Of a DNA stretch of 35,679 nt, positions 15,420 to 23,875 are shown piece by piece (the first letter of the stretch is position 1; each line of letters begins with the position of its first letter). Source of the stretch: an uncultured Hyphomicrobiales bacterium. Its GTDB lineage: Bacteria > Pseudomonadota > Alphaproteobacteria > Rhizobiales > Hyphomicrobiaceae. Made by a program: the position numbers and the translations under genes. The notes under the pieces are model-generated. The model made no database searches, was not told where the DNA came from, and saw only the letters and a program-made list of their open reading frames with translations. Where the stretch lies: the NCBI GenBank assembly GCA_902826255.1, contig CADEEC010000017.1, positions 1 to 35,679 on the forward strand. The letters are read 5' to 3'.

Positions 15420-17147
15420 TCAATCCATGCTGCTGCGTGCAATGGGAAGCAGCCGTGCCAGCAGCAAGACCGGAAGCACGGCGAGAATGACAAGAGTGGC
15501 CAGCGCCGCCGTCTCGGCAGACTGCCCCGCCTGATACAGCCGCCATATCAGGACCGAGATGACGATGTTGTCGTCACTCGCCAGCACGAGCGGAATCGTA
15601 AACTCGCGCGCGCCGATGATGAACAGCAGCATGAACGCGGACGCCATCGCCGGCGCCAGCAGGGGCAGAACGATCCGCCGTTGTGTTGTCAGCCATCCCG
15701 CTCCGGAGGCGGTGGAGGCTTCCTCCAGTTCGGTGTGGATCTGCATCAGCGCCGCCCGCGCAGTGCGTGTCGTGGTGGCAAGCCTGTACGAATAGGCAAT
15801 CAGTAGAATCCATATCGTACCGTAGACCCCAATCGGCACCGTAAGGAAAATGATCATCACCGCGAGCCCGACGATTACCGAAGGAATCCCGATTGAGAGG
15901 AACGACATCACGTCGACCGCACCGCGCCAGCGCAATCGCGTGCGCGTAATGATAAGGCCGAGTGCGGCGCCGAGCACCGTCACAACCAGCGCCGACAGCG
16001 ACGCCACAATCAGCGTGTTGCGCAACCCAAGCCAGAAGCGATGGTCGGAGAACAGCGAGCGATAGGCCGCAGCGGAGTAGGTCGGCAGGGCATCCAGAGA
16101 AGGCACGGTGAAGCCGAAGAAGCTCGTCCACACCAGCACCGTCGCCGGCAGCACGGCGGCCAGCGCGAGGTAGCCGCAGAGGAAGAGGATCGCTGGCAGC
16201 TTCCAGCGCCCGAGCTTCAACTGCTTCTGGCGGTAGGCCTTGCCCGTGATAGTCGTGAACCTGTCCGCATGACGTACCGCCCTGTTATAGACAAACAGCA
16301 GCAGCACGGCCACGAATAGGAATACAAACGAGATGGCGGCGGCGGCGCCGTAGTTTGGCAGGCCGTCGGCGGGGTTCAGCTCATAGTAGATGCGGTAGGC
16401 GAAAATATTGAGCCGCGCAGGCAGCCCGATCATCAGCGGCAGCTCGAACTGCTCCAGCACAATGATGGTCGCAAGAATTACAGGCGCAAGTATCCCGGGC
16501 AGGAGCATGGGTAGCGTCACGCGGCGGAAGGTCGTGAACTGCGAGGCCCCCGATGCCGCGCTGGCCTCCTCCATCGCCGGGTTCATGCTGCGCAGCGTCG
16601 CAAGCAGCAGAAGGAACACGTAGGGCGTCAACACCAGCGACTGGCACAGAATCAGCCCGCCCATGCTGAAGATATTGATCGGGCCGCTCCCCTCCAGCCC
16701 GAGCAGCGCCCGCAGAGCCACGTTGAGCCACCCCGCGTTGGGGCCCATCAGGTAGATCCATGCCACAGCCAGGATGTTCACGGGGATCAGCAGCGGAAAC
16801 AGGATCAACACGAACGCCCAACGCGCGCCGGGCATGTCCGTGCGCTCCACCAGCCACGCCAGCGCGAAGGCGGTGACTGACGTGCAGATCACCGTGCCGG
16901 CCACAGACATTAGCGTGTCCGGCAACATGCGGCCGAGCAAGGCCGTATTGTGGTAGAGCGCCGCCAGGTTTTCGAGCGACCAGCGCGCCTGACTCTCGAA
17001 CGGCAGGTAGTCGGGCGGCCCGCGGAACGCCGAGAACAACAGCACGCATAGCGGCACCAGAACGAGATAGGCGGCGACGATTGCTGCCGCGCTCAACACC
17101 AGGATAGCCGGCCGCCCCAGGCTTCGGGTTGCCGACGTCGCCGCCAT
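15420..17147 (-). CDS. Fbp-type ABC transporter fused permease
   Basis: A 575-aa inner-membrane permease made of two homologous halves, as in FbpB/ThiP-type importers. Each half ends with an EAA loop: EEASAASGASQFTTFRRVTLP at about 193-213 and EEASTASGAGWLTTQRRIVLP at about 475-495. About twelve hydrophobic helices can be picked out. With two permease halves in one chain, the complex needs only the ATPase and the binding protein encoded on either side. The start ATG at 17147 is 46 bp downstream of the binding-protein stop. Confidence 0.9.
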   Translation of the reverse strand: MAATSATRSLGRPAILVLSAAAIVAAYLVLVPLCVLLFSAFRGPPDYLPFESQARWSLENLAALYHNTALLGRMLPDTLMSVAGTVICTSVTAFALAWLVERTDMPGARWAFVLILFPLLIPVNILAVAWIYLMGPNAGWLNVALRALLGLEGSGPINIFSMGGLILCQSLVLTPYVFLLLLATLRSMNPAMEEASAASGASQFTTFRRVTLPMLLPGILAPVILATIIVLEQFELPLMIGLPARLNIFAYRIYYELNPADGLPNYGAAAAISFVFLFVAVLLLFVYNRAVRHADRFTTITGKAYRQKQLKLGRWKLPAILFLCGYLALAAVLPATVLVWTSFFGFTVPSLDALPTYSAAAYRSLFSDHRFWLGLRNTLIVASLSALVVTVLGAALGLIITRTRLRWRGAVDVMSFLSIGIPSVIVGLAVMIIFLTVPIGVYGTIWILLIAYSYRLATTTRTARAALMQIHTELEEASTASGAGWLTTQRRIVLPLLAPAMASAFMLLFIIGAREFTIPLVLASDDNIVISVLIWRLYQAGQSAETAALATLVILAVLPVLLLARLLPIARSSMD

Positions 17148-17193
17148 CAGCCCGAGGCCCTCAAGGGATGCGGTGGCAAACGCGCGCCCGCCA

Positions 17194-18252
17194 TCACTTC
17201 ACCTGGCCTGAAATGATGTCGCCGGCTTCCTTGAAGTACTTGTTGCGGTCGGTCACCTGGCTCAGGTCGTCGAAGTTGATCTTGACGCCCGTCGCCAGCA
17301 GCTTCTGGCCAATCTCGCTCTTGGAGTTCGGCCGGTAGTCGGCGGTGAAGATCGCCTTCTCGCGTGCCGCCTTGCCCTCGTCGGAAGCCAACCAACCCGC
17401 CAACAGCTTTGCGGAATTGGGATTGGGTGCCTTGGCCATCAGCGCGGCCACGAATTGCGACGATGTGACGGGCTCAGGAACCACATAGTCGACGGGCAGA
17501 CCCTCCGACTTCCACAGGCGGACCTGCTGATCGAGTTCCGCCAGCGAGTAGGTGCGCTCGCCCGCAGCCACGATTGGCTGGCGCGGGGCGCGCGTCAGCA
17601 GCAGTCCCATGTCATCGCGGAGTGAACGCGCGAACTTCATCGCATCTGCGTGTCCGAGCGAGAAAACAAGCGCACCCGTCAGTCTTGGAATCAAGAAGTC
17701 GCTGACGACCATTTTGTCTTTCAGCGCCGGATTGAGCACGTCGCTCCACTTCTTGGGTAGCAGCTTCGGGTCGGCGAGCTTCGTGTTGTACATGAAGGAG
17801 TACACCATGGTGTTGGTGACTCCGAGCTTCTTGTCGGCAAACGTATTGTCGGCATTGACGCCGAACATCGTCCAGTCGAGTGGCTCGATCAACCCGCGGT
17901 CGAGCAGCGGTGCCACGCCCGCCAGCGAGTGCCAGAACACGTCTACCTGATGGCGGTTGGCGCGCGCCTCCGCGATGGCCGTGGTGGTGATGTTATTGTC
18001 GCCGACCACCTTCACGTCGACGCCGGGAAAGCGGGCGGAGAATGCCTTCGGAATCCAGTCCACCTCGCGCACGTTGGTGCCCCACATGACGACGCTGCCC
18101 TCGGCCTTGGCTTTCTCGTGCAGGGCTTTCACGGGCGCTGAATCGAGCGGGCTCTGAGCTAACGTCACGGGTGCAATGGCTATTGCCGCAAACGTCGCCG
18201 CCAGCATGCGGCTGGCCTGCTTGAAGCGCAGCGGGGATACAGAAAGTATCAT
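17194..18252 (-). CDS. ABC transporter substrate-binding protein (Fbp/POPET type)
   Basis: A 352-aa periplasmic binding protein of the extracellular solute-binding family used by Fe(III), thiamine, spermidine and phosphonate importers. The start ATG (CAT at 18250-18252) is preferred over an upstream in-frame ATG at 18333, because the upstream residues are polar and overlap the oxygenase gene end, and AAGGA precedes 18252. A signal peptide runs to about residue 33. The mature part shows LHEKAKAEGSVVMWGTNVREVDWIPKAFSARFPGVDV and TNTMVYSFMYNTKL. The iron-coordinating Tyr pair of true FbpA proteins is not evident, supporting a non-iron substrate. Confidence 0.87.
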   Translation of the reverse strand: MILSVSPLRFKQASRMLAATFAAIAIAPVTLAQSPLDSAPVKALHEKAKAEGSVVMWGTNVREVDWIPKAFSARFPGVDVKVVGDNNITTTAIAEARANRHQVDVFWHSLAGVAPLLDRGLIEPLDWTMFGVNADNTFADKKLGVTNTMVYSFMYNTKLADPKLLPKKWSDVLNPALKDKMVVSDFLIPRLTGALVFSLGHADAMKFARSLRDDMGLLLTRAPRQPIVAAGERTYSLAELDQQVRLWKSEGLPVDYVVPEPVTSSQFVAALMAKAPNPNSAKLLAGWLASDEGKAAREKAIFTADYRPNSKSEIGQKLLATGVKINFDDLSQVTDRNKYFKEAGDIISGQVK

Positions 18253-18325
18253 CGGCGTAATCCTTGGGTTTTCCTCGGTTGAGCCGGCAGGTCTTGGTGC
18301 CCGCCGTTGCATGCATCGTTCAGCG

Positions 18326-19546
18326 TTACACAAGTCCCTTCACGCGCGGATCGTCCGGGGCAACGATGTAGTTGCCCGCGGAAAACACCACCGGCCCCGC
18401 GTTCGGATCGAACGACACCCCTGCCGGGTCTTTGCCTGCGGCTAAGGCATCGAGCTGCTTCTGCATCATGCGCCGCACCATCACGACGCCCTGGTCCGAT
18501 GTCGCCAGATGCTCTTCGGAGTGCAGGGTGATCGGACCTTGACCGATCATGGCCTCATAGTCGCCCGGGAATTTCTGATGCTCCTCTGGCGTGAGGTCCT
18601 TCCACAGCTTGCCGTTCATCTTCGAGCGGATCTTGCTGAGACCACCCTGTTCGTTCACACGGCCGGCCACGTAAATGCGGAAATGCGTATCGTCGATGGG
18701 TAGCACCCAGCCCAGCGATTCTACGCGGCTGTACTGCGCCACACGCGGATTGGGGATGACGCGCAGCGTCGGCAGCGAGGCTTCGGAAATACGATAGTGA
18801 ATGCGGCCGTCGTCGAGCTTGCGCGTCGAATGCGTAAGCACGCCGATTGCGCCAAACTCCCAGCGCACCTTGGGCATGATGCCCATCTGCGCCACGAACT
18901 GCGTACCGCTGAACGAGCCGTGCAGGATGGGCACGTGGAAGGCGTCGGCCAAGTTCTCGTAGTGCTGCATCCAGTTGCAGGGAATGATCTCACCGCCCCC
19001 GCCGCCGATGCTGCTGTCGTCCGCATCGACGATCTCACCCTCATCGAGCACATCCAGGCACTCATAGGACGGCAGCACCGGTTTCTTCTCGGGCGGCCCC
19101 ATGTACGCAAAGATGAGACCGTACTTTTCTTCCACCGGATACCAGGGCTGGCGAACGCGATCGCGGAACTTGCCGCCCTCCGGCTCGCACGGCTGATCCA
19201 GGCAGCGGCCCTCCACGTCGAACAGCCAGCCGTGGTAGCAGCAGCGAATTCCCGCATCTTCCACACGGCCATAGTAAAGGGTCGTGCCGCGGTGGCAGCA
19301 GCGTGCATGCACGAGGCCCGGCCGCCCCTTACCATCCCGGAACAGCACGAGATCTTCACCGAGCGCACGAATGGCCTTCGGCGTGGTGCCCGCATCGCTG
19401 ATGAGGCCCACAGGATGCCAGTAGCGCCGGAGAAGCTCACCCATCGGGGTACCGCGGCGCACCTCGGTCAAGGCAGCATTGTGCGACGGCGGCTTGAGCG
19501 TATAGGCGGTACCGGTGTCGAGCGTCCGACCGGTCGTATTGGTCAT
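18326..19546 (-). CDS. Rieske non-heme iron oxygenase, phthalate 4,5-dioxygenase-like large subunit
   Basis: A 406-aa oxygenase that would hydroxylate an aromatic acid. The Rieske [2Fe-2S] site is C83-x-H85 ... C102-x2-H105. The catalytic iron triad is H204 and H209 in DAFHVPILHG, with D351 in LATSDQGVV as the third ligand, and D201 is the likely electron-bridging Asp between subunits. The C-terminal DQGVVMVRRMMQKQLDALAAGKDP matches the phthalate-dioxygenase subgroup. Start ATG 19546 has GAGGAG upstream; the longer frame upstream lacks such a site. It is first in an operon with an ABC importer. No reductase or ferredoxin gene is in the operon. Confidence 0.9.
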   Translation of the reverse strand: MTNTTGRTLDTGTAYTLKPPSHNAALTEVRRGTPMGELLRRYWHPVGLISDAGTTPKAIRALGEDLVLFRDGKGRPGLVHARCCHRGTTLYYGRVEDAGIRCCYHGWLFDVEGRCLDQPCEPEGGKFRDRVRQPWYPVEEKYGLIFAYMGPPEKKPVLPSYECLDVLDEGEIVDADDSSIGGGGGEIIPCNWMQHYENLADAFHVPILHGSFSGTQFVAQMGIMPKVRWEFGAIGVLTHSTRKLDDGRIHYRISEASLPTLRVIPNPRVAQYSRVESLGWVLPIDDTHFRIYVAGRVNEQGGLSKIRSKMNGKLWKDLTPEEHQKFPGDYEAMIGQGPITLHSEEHLATSDQGVVMVRRMMQKQLDALAAGKDPAGVSFDPNAGPVVFSAGNYIVAPDDPRVKGLV

Positions 19547-19723
19547 GACCTTGCTCCTCGTGACTTGCACTTGCTTTGAGGACAGCTCTGCACGCGCAGA
19601 TGAGGCGCCCTCGCGCCTTCCCGGCCGCAATAGGCGATCGACATACCTGTGGTACGTTTCCCTGCCGTGCCCTGATGCATTTCCTCGCCGACCGGACTTG
19701 TGCGCCAGCTTCGAATTACTCTA

Positions 19724-19751
19724 ACTATGAAGGCATTGTTGACTTTGTCAA
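19724..19751 (-). promoter_or_regulatory. Putative promoter of the Rieske oxygenase/ABC operon
   Basis: On the minus strand a consensus -35 TTGACA (19751-19746) is followed after 16 bases by CATAGT (19729-19724), matching four of six -10 positions. The leader to the oxygenase start would be about 170 bases. The -35 lies inside the MarR-type palindrome, so repression by occlusion is expected. Confidence 0.5.
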
Positions 19752-19752
19752 C
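19738..19752. promoter_or_regulatory. Candidate MarR operator, perfect palindrome GTTGAC-N3-GTCAAC
   Basis: A 15-bp perfect inverted repeat lies in the 233-bp divergent region between the oxygenase gene and the MarR gene, 28 bp upstream of the MarR start and over the minus-strand -35 box. Size, symmetry and location are typical for MarR-family operators. Confidence 0.7.
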
Positions 19753-19779
19753 GTCAGCAGAATTGGACGCGCCTTGCAG

Positions 19780-20286
19780 ATGAGCAAGCATACACACCGC
19801 GATCAGGCACGCGCCGGCCGCCGGCCGAAAGGGGCCGGTGAGTTATTGATCTCCAACAAGATCCTGACGCTCGCCACTCTGTTGCGCCGCAGCGCAACCC
19901 TTGTTTACCGGCGCGAGCTCGGGCTTTCGCAGATCGAATGGCGCATTCTCGCGATCGTCGGGGACCGGGCCCCGCTGACGCTCAGCCAACTCGTGACAAT
20001 CATGGGTCTCGACAAGGGTCAGACAAGCCGCGGCGTCACGAGCCTCGTGCGACGCCGCATCTTGGCGCGCAGCAGCGACGCGCACGAGGGGCGCGAGGTG
20101 CAAATCGATCTCACCGCGCGCGGGCGCGAAGTATTCGCGTCCCTGATGGCGATCGCACTTACACGCAACCGCAATTTGGTCGTCGGTATCGGCAAGACAG
20201 AACTTCAGACCATCTTCACCGAGCTCGACCGCCTGATCGACAACGCCAAGCTCATGCTGGCGGAGAATCAGGAAAAGCCCGGATGA
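19780..20286 (+). CDS. MarR family transcriptional regulator
   Basis: A 168-aa regulator with a winged HTH at about 48-115: LGLSQIEWRILAIVGDRAPLTLSQLV, recognition segment GLDKGQTSRGVTSLVRRRIL, and a wing with D100 and R105 in SSDAHEGREVQIDLTARG. Start ATG 19780 is where family similarity and the polar N-terminus begin; upstream in-frame codons run through the operator. There is little Shine-Dalgarno sequence, so the mRNA may have a very short leader. It is divergent from the Rieske operon and probably represses it until an aromatic ligand binds (inference). It converges closely with dctM. Confidence 0.88.
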   Translation: MSKHTHRDQARAGRRPKGAGELLISNKILTLATLLRRSATLVYRRELGLSQIEWRILAIVGDRAPLTLSQLVTIMGLDKGQTSRGVTSLVRRRILARSSDAHEGREVQIDLTARGREVFASLMAIALTRNRNLVVGIGKTELQTIFTELDRLIDNAKLMLAENQEKPG

Positions 20287-20290
20287 TGCG

Positions 20291-21580
20291 CTAGCGCGCC
20301 ATCATGCTCGGCAGCCACAAGATGAGCTGCGGGAAGAGGCAGAACAGGGCAATCACGATCAGGTGGGCGGCAACATGCGGCGCCACGCCGATGAAAACCT
20401 CATTGAGGGGGCGCTCGGCATAGCGCGCGACCACGAATGCATTGAGCCCAACCGGCGGTGTTACCATGCCAACCTCGCCGACCACGATCACCAGAACGCC
20501 AAACCAGACTGGATCGAACCCCAATGCTGTGACGATCGGCAGCACGACAGGGATCGTCAGAATAAGAATGGCTATCTGATCGAGAAAGCATCCAAGGACC
20601 AGGTAGATCAGGATGATGATGCCCATGATCACCCAGCGATCAACGGGTAGCGCACCGATGGTGGCAACGATCTGCTGGGTCGTTTGCGTGATGGTCAGGA
20701 AGTAACCGAAGAAGTGCGCCCCCAGAATGATCATGATGATCATGCACGTCGTCTCGGTGGCCCGCGTCAGAGCGTGCAGCGTATTCTTGAGGCCACCCTT
20801 GCCCTTGAAGAGGACCACGACATATGCGCCGAGTGCGCCGATGGCAGCCGCCTCCGTCGGAGTCGCGATGCCGAGGTAGATCACGCCTGTAACGGCCGCG
20901 AACAAGAGCAGCATCGGCCACACATTGCTGAGCGACCGGATCTTCTCGCCCCATGTGTACGCTTGGCCCGCCGGCGCATGGGAGGGGTTCAGCCAGACCA
21001 GAAACAGGACGGTCAGCGCGATGGCGGCCGTCACGACCAACCCGGGTACGACGCCGCCGATGAGGAGCTGGCCGATATTCACATCGGCAATGATGCCGTA
21101 GAGAACAAGCGCGATGCTCGGCGGGATGAGCATCGCGAGCGTCCCTGAAATGGCAACGACGCCGCACGCGAGCTTCGGCTCGTATCCATGGCGCAACATC
21201 GCGGGCAAGCTGGTCGAGGACAATGTCGCAGCGGACGCCGTACTCGATCCGGCGACCGCACCGAAGCCGGCCCCGGCAAGGGCCGTCGAGATCGCAAGAC
21301 CGCCGGGAACACGGCCAACCCAGATCGATCCGGCCTTGAATAGATCGTCCGCCACACCGCTGATGATGACGAACTCCGCCATCAACAGGAACATCGGGAT
21401 CGTGATGATCTCGTAGGAGCTGGCAGCCGACAGCGGCTCGGTCTCCATGATGCCCAGCACCATGGGCAAGCCGCCCAGGAGGTAGAGCCCCGTAGCCCCC
21501 GCGATCGTCAGCGCAAACCCGACCGGAACCCGGATGGCCAGGAGCACAAGCAGAAATGCGGTTATTGCCAGGGCAAGCAC
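20291..21580 (-). CDS. dctM: TRAP transporter large permease (DctM family)
   Basis: A 429-aa inner-membrane protein with about twelve helices that forms the Na+-coupled transport channel of a TRAP carboxylate importer. GTG 21580 is chosen as start because it gives the usual family length and begins the first hydrophobic helix (VLALAITAFLLVLLAIRVPVG), one base after the dctQ stop. Upstream in-frame codons lie in dctQ. Family motifs: ITIPMFLLMAEFVIISG, GGLAISTALAGAGFGAVAGSS, ISGTLAMLIPPSIALVLYG, GIATPTEAAAIGALGA and GMVTPPVGLNAFV. Confidence 0.92.
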   Translation of the reverse strand: MLALAITAFLLVLLAIRVPVGFALTIAGATGLYLLGGLPMVLGIMETEPLSAASSYEIITIPMFLLMAEFVIISGVADDLFKAGSIWVGRVPGGLAISTALAGAGFGAVAGSSTASAATLSSTSLPAMLRHGYEPKLACGVVAISGTLAMLIPPSIALVLYGIIADVNIGQLLIGGVVPGLVVTAAIALTVLFLVWLNPSHAPAGQAYTWGEKIRSLSNVWPMLLLFAAVTGVIYLGIATPTEAAAIGALGAYVVVLFKGKGGLKNTLHALTRATETTCMIIMIILGAHFFGYFLTITQTTQQIVATIGALPVDRWVIMGIIILIYLVLGCFLDQIAILILTIPVVLPIVTALGFDPVWFGVLVIVVGEVGMVTPPVGLNAFVVARYAERPLNEVFIGVAPHVAAHLIVIALFCLFPQLILWLPSMMAR

Positions 21581-21581
21581 G

Positions 21582-22127
21582 TCACACGTCCGCTTCGTTC
21601 GAGACTGGATCGACACCGACGGCATGGCTGGAACCCGTGGCGAGTGCTGCCACCAGGGAGCAGATACCAAACAGCAGCCGCAAGACGAGCAGCCCCACGC
21701 CCATCGGAACTAATGCGGCAGCCACCCATGTCGGCCAAGTGTATGCGGTAACGACCACGTCGCCGGCCTGATAGCTCGTCCAGGCCTTCATGGTGCCCAT
21801 GTAGAGAATGCCGGTCATGACAACGGCCGTCAGCGCGTAACCGACAAGTTCCAGCAAATGGCGCACGCGCGCAGGAGCGGTGCCGAACAGCACATCCACG
21901 CGCACATGGTGGTTCTCACGCAAGGTCCGCGACAGCGCTAACAGGAAGATCGCCGTCATCAGGTACATGGAGATGAGGTCGTACGACCACGTCAGCGTTC
22001 GGTGGAACCAGTACCGAAGCACCACGTCCACCGACACGATGATCATGACCGCGTATAGCGCGACCGAGGTCACTGCCGACCAGATCGCTTCCACGCCGGT
22101 CAGCAGCTTATGCGCGCGAACCAGCAT
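21582..22127 (-). CDS. dctQ: TRAP transporter small permease (DctQ family)
   Basis: A 181-aa four-helix membrane protein. The helices are at about 14-36, 50-68, 90-112 and 130-160, with the family motif VDVVLRYWFHRTLTWSYDLISMYLM and RENHHVRVDVLF between them. It lies five bases after dctP and one base before dctM, the classic TRAP order P-Q-M on this strand. Confidence 0.9.
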   Translation of the reverse strand: MLVRAHKLLTGVEAIWSAVTSVALYAVMIIVSVDVVLRYWFHRTLTWSYDLISMYLMTAIFLLALSRTLRENHHVRVDVLFGTAPARVRHLLELVGYALTAVVMTGILYMGTMKAWTSYQAGDVVVTAYTWPTWVAAALVPMGVGLLVLRLLFGICSLVAALATGSSHAVGVDPVSNEADV

Positions 22128-22132
22128 AGAGC

Positions 22133-23158
22133 CTACTTCACTGCTTTGACCGCCGCCTCGTAAGCCTTGAGCACGTCGCCGCCCGGCCTCCTGCGCCCAT
22201 CGAGCTCGTCAGCCCACGCCTTGTGAACGCTGGCAAACACGGTTTCGAGTTGCTTGTCCTCATCGGCGGGGAACGAAACGACGCTGACACCTTGCTTCTC
22301 AAGCTTGCCGAGGTCCGCAGTCGTGTCCTGATCCATCTTCTCGCAGGAGCGCCGCGTCGCTTCCTCGCCCACCTTGAGCATGACCTGCTGGACGTTGGCA
22401 GGCAGGGTCTTCCAACGCTTTTCGCTGATGGCGTAAGTCAGCACGGCACTGCCAAATCCTCGACCCGTGGTCACCGATTTCGCTAGCGGGCCGAGACTGT
22501 AGGAAATCGCGGCGCCGTAGGAGATCAAAGTTCCGTCCAAAGTGCCGCGCGACAAGGATTCGTGGATCTCCGGTGCAGCCATGCGAATCGGGATCGCCTT
22601 CAGATTGCGCATCGCGAGGTCTACGGCCGAGCCGAGCGTACGCATCTTCTTGCCCTCCAGATCCTTCACGGACTGGATCTTCTGAGCCATCAACGCTTGA
22701 TAGGGTGCCGCGACGAGCGCAATGAGCACCCGAACGCCATTCGGCTGGAGCTCCGCCTTCGAGAGGATCCCGTCCTTTGCCAGGTTCCAATAAGCCAGCG
22801 TCCCTTGGCACGACGTCTTGAATATACCCGGCAACTCGCCGACCGCGGAAAGCTGCAGCTTGTCGGGCGCGTAGGACGGCATCACCGATCCGATATCCGC
22901 CACACCCGAGACCGTCAAAGCCAGGAGGTCCTTGGCCTTTCCGAGTTGCTGGGCAGGATAGTGCTGGAACTCGACTTGGCCGTTGGTGGCCGCGGTCACC
23001 GCCTGCATGAAATACTTGGCACCGGGCTCGGCAAAGTAATGGCCGACGGCCGGGAACGAGTCGGCGACACGCAGCGTGATCTTCTCCTGCGCAGAACCCG
23101 CGCCGGCATAACCAACGAGCGCAACAAACGCCGCAGCTACTCCGCTAACTTTCCTCAT
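22133..23158 (-). CDS. dctP: TRAP transporter substrate-binding protein (DctP family)
   Basis: A 341-aa periplasmic receptor. A signal peptide covers about residues 1-23 (ending AGSA-Q). R173 in GKKMRTLGSA corresponds to the arginine that grips the substrate carboxylate in DctP proteins. The later segments IRMAAPEIHESLSRGTLDG and YAISEKRWKTLPANVQQV are typical. Start ATG 23158 is preferred over ATG 23167 because GGAGG directly touches the earlier ATG and sits nine bases before this one. The substrate is a carboxylic acid, probably the compound activated by the CoA transferase encoded across the divergent promoter (inference). Confidence 0.9.
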   Translation of the reverse strand: MRKVSGVAAAFVALVGYAGAGSAQEKITLRVADSFPAVGHYFAEPGAKYFMQAVTAATNGQVEFQHYPAQQLGKAKDLLALTVSGVADIGSVMPSYAPDKLQLSAVGELPGIFKTSCQGTLAYWNLAKDGILSKAELQPNGVRVLIALVAAPYQALMAQKIQSVKDLEGKKMRTLGSAVDLAMRNLKAIPIRMAAPEIHESLSRGTLDGTLISYGAAISYSLGPLAKSVTTGRGFGSAVLTYAISEKRWKTLPANVQQVMLKVGEEATRRSCEKMDQDTTADLGKLEKQGVSVVSFPADEDKQLETVFASVHKAWADELDGRRRPGGDVLKAYEAAVKAVK

Positions 23159-23199
23159 CAGACGCATCCTCCAGATTGTTCCTTATGAGACCTACAGAA

Positions 23200-23874
23200 T
23201 CAGTTTCTCGCCGGCTCTACTCCGCTGAGCACGAGAGCGGTTGTGTGGGCGACGAACGCCGCCTCCATATCCGCATCGACCGAGTTGCCTCTCCGTCCCG
23301 CGATAAGCATCGGTTGCGATACGAAGTAGAACTCGCACATGCCGATCACGGAAAAGAAGAAGAGCACCGGATCAATCTGCCGAAACGTTCCCGCAGCCAC
23401 ACCCTGCGCGATCAGGCGCTCGTAGAACCCAACCAGCGGCTTGAGGAAATTGCTGCTCATGCGCTTGGCAAGCGCCGGCTTGCTTGATGCAACCAGCTCC
23501 GTCATGACGCGCGTGGTATATGGATAACGCTGAAAGTTACGGATCATCTGGCGCATGTGAATTTCGAGTTTGGTCTCCGCATCGGCATCCAGAGCCAGCA
23601 GGTTGTCGAGGTCGGCGGCCCACGTTGCGCAAAGCTTCTCAAATAGCGCCGTGATCAACCCCAGCCTGTTCTCGAAGTGGTAGTGGACCATCGCCACATC
23701 CACCCCGGCGTGCGCGCAGATGGCGCTGAGCGGAACGGGCAGTCCCCGGCTTTCCGAGAACATGTGATGCGCCGATCGCAGCAGGGCGTCCCGACTATCG
23801 AAGTCGGGCTCGCTGACGGGCCGTCCGGGCCGCCGCTTCTTGGTTCGTCGCGCGACTGCCAAGCCGGTGCTCAA
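23200..23874 (-). CDS. TetR family transcriptional regulator
   Basis: A 224-aa regulator with an N-terminal HTH at about 28-75 (VPLSAICAHAGVDVAMVHYHFENRLGLITALFEKL) and an all-helical ligand domain with LIAQGVAAGTFRQIDPVLFFFSVIGM. The start is TTG 23874, one base after the thiolase stop; no ATG gives a complete HTH. It is therefore co-transcribed with the thiolase-like and TRAP genes. The two ATTCA-N8-TGAAT sites upstream of the thiolase gene are its likely operators, making the circuit autoregulatory (inference). The ligand is probably an acyl-CoA or free acid of the pathway. Confidence 0.87.
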   Translation of the reverse strand: MSTGLAVARRTKKRRPGRPVSEPDFDSRDALLRSAHHMFSESRGLPVPLSAICAHAGVDVAMVHYHFENRLGLITALFEKLCATWAADLDNLLALDADAETKLEIHMRQMIRNFQRYPYTTRVMTELVASSKPALAKRMSSNFLKPLVGFYERLIAQGVAAGTFRQIDPVLFFFSVIGMCEFYFVSQPMLIAGRRGNSVDADMEAAFVAHTTALVLSGVEPARN

Positions 23875-23875
23875 G

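Noticed and set aside
14415..15806. A 463-codon plus-strand open frame opposite the Fbp-type ATPase and permease
   Set aside because: The translation is rich in His, Arg and Gln with no domain, and it runs against two conserved genes.
15420..17147. Internal similarity of the two permease halves as a recent gene duplication
   Set aside because: Fused two-half permeases are normal for FbpB/ThiP-type importers.
20288..20297. GCGCTAGCGC palindrome between the marR and dctM stops
   Set aside because: Ten bases with no loop and no T-run; too short to be a terminator and common by chance in this base composition.
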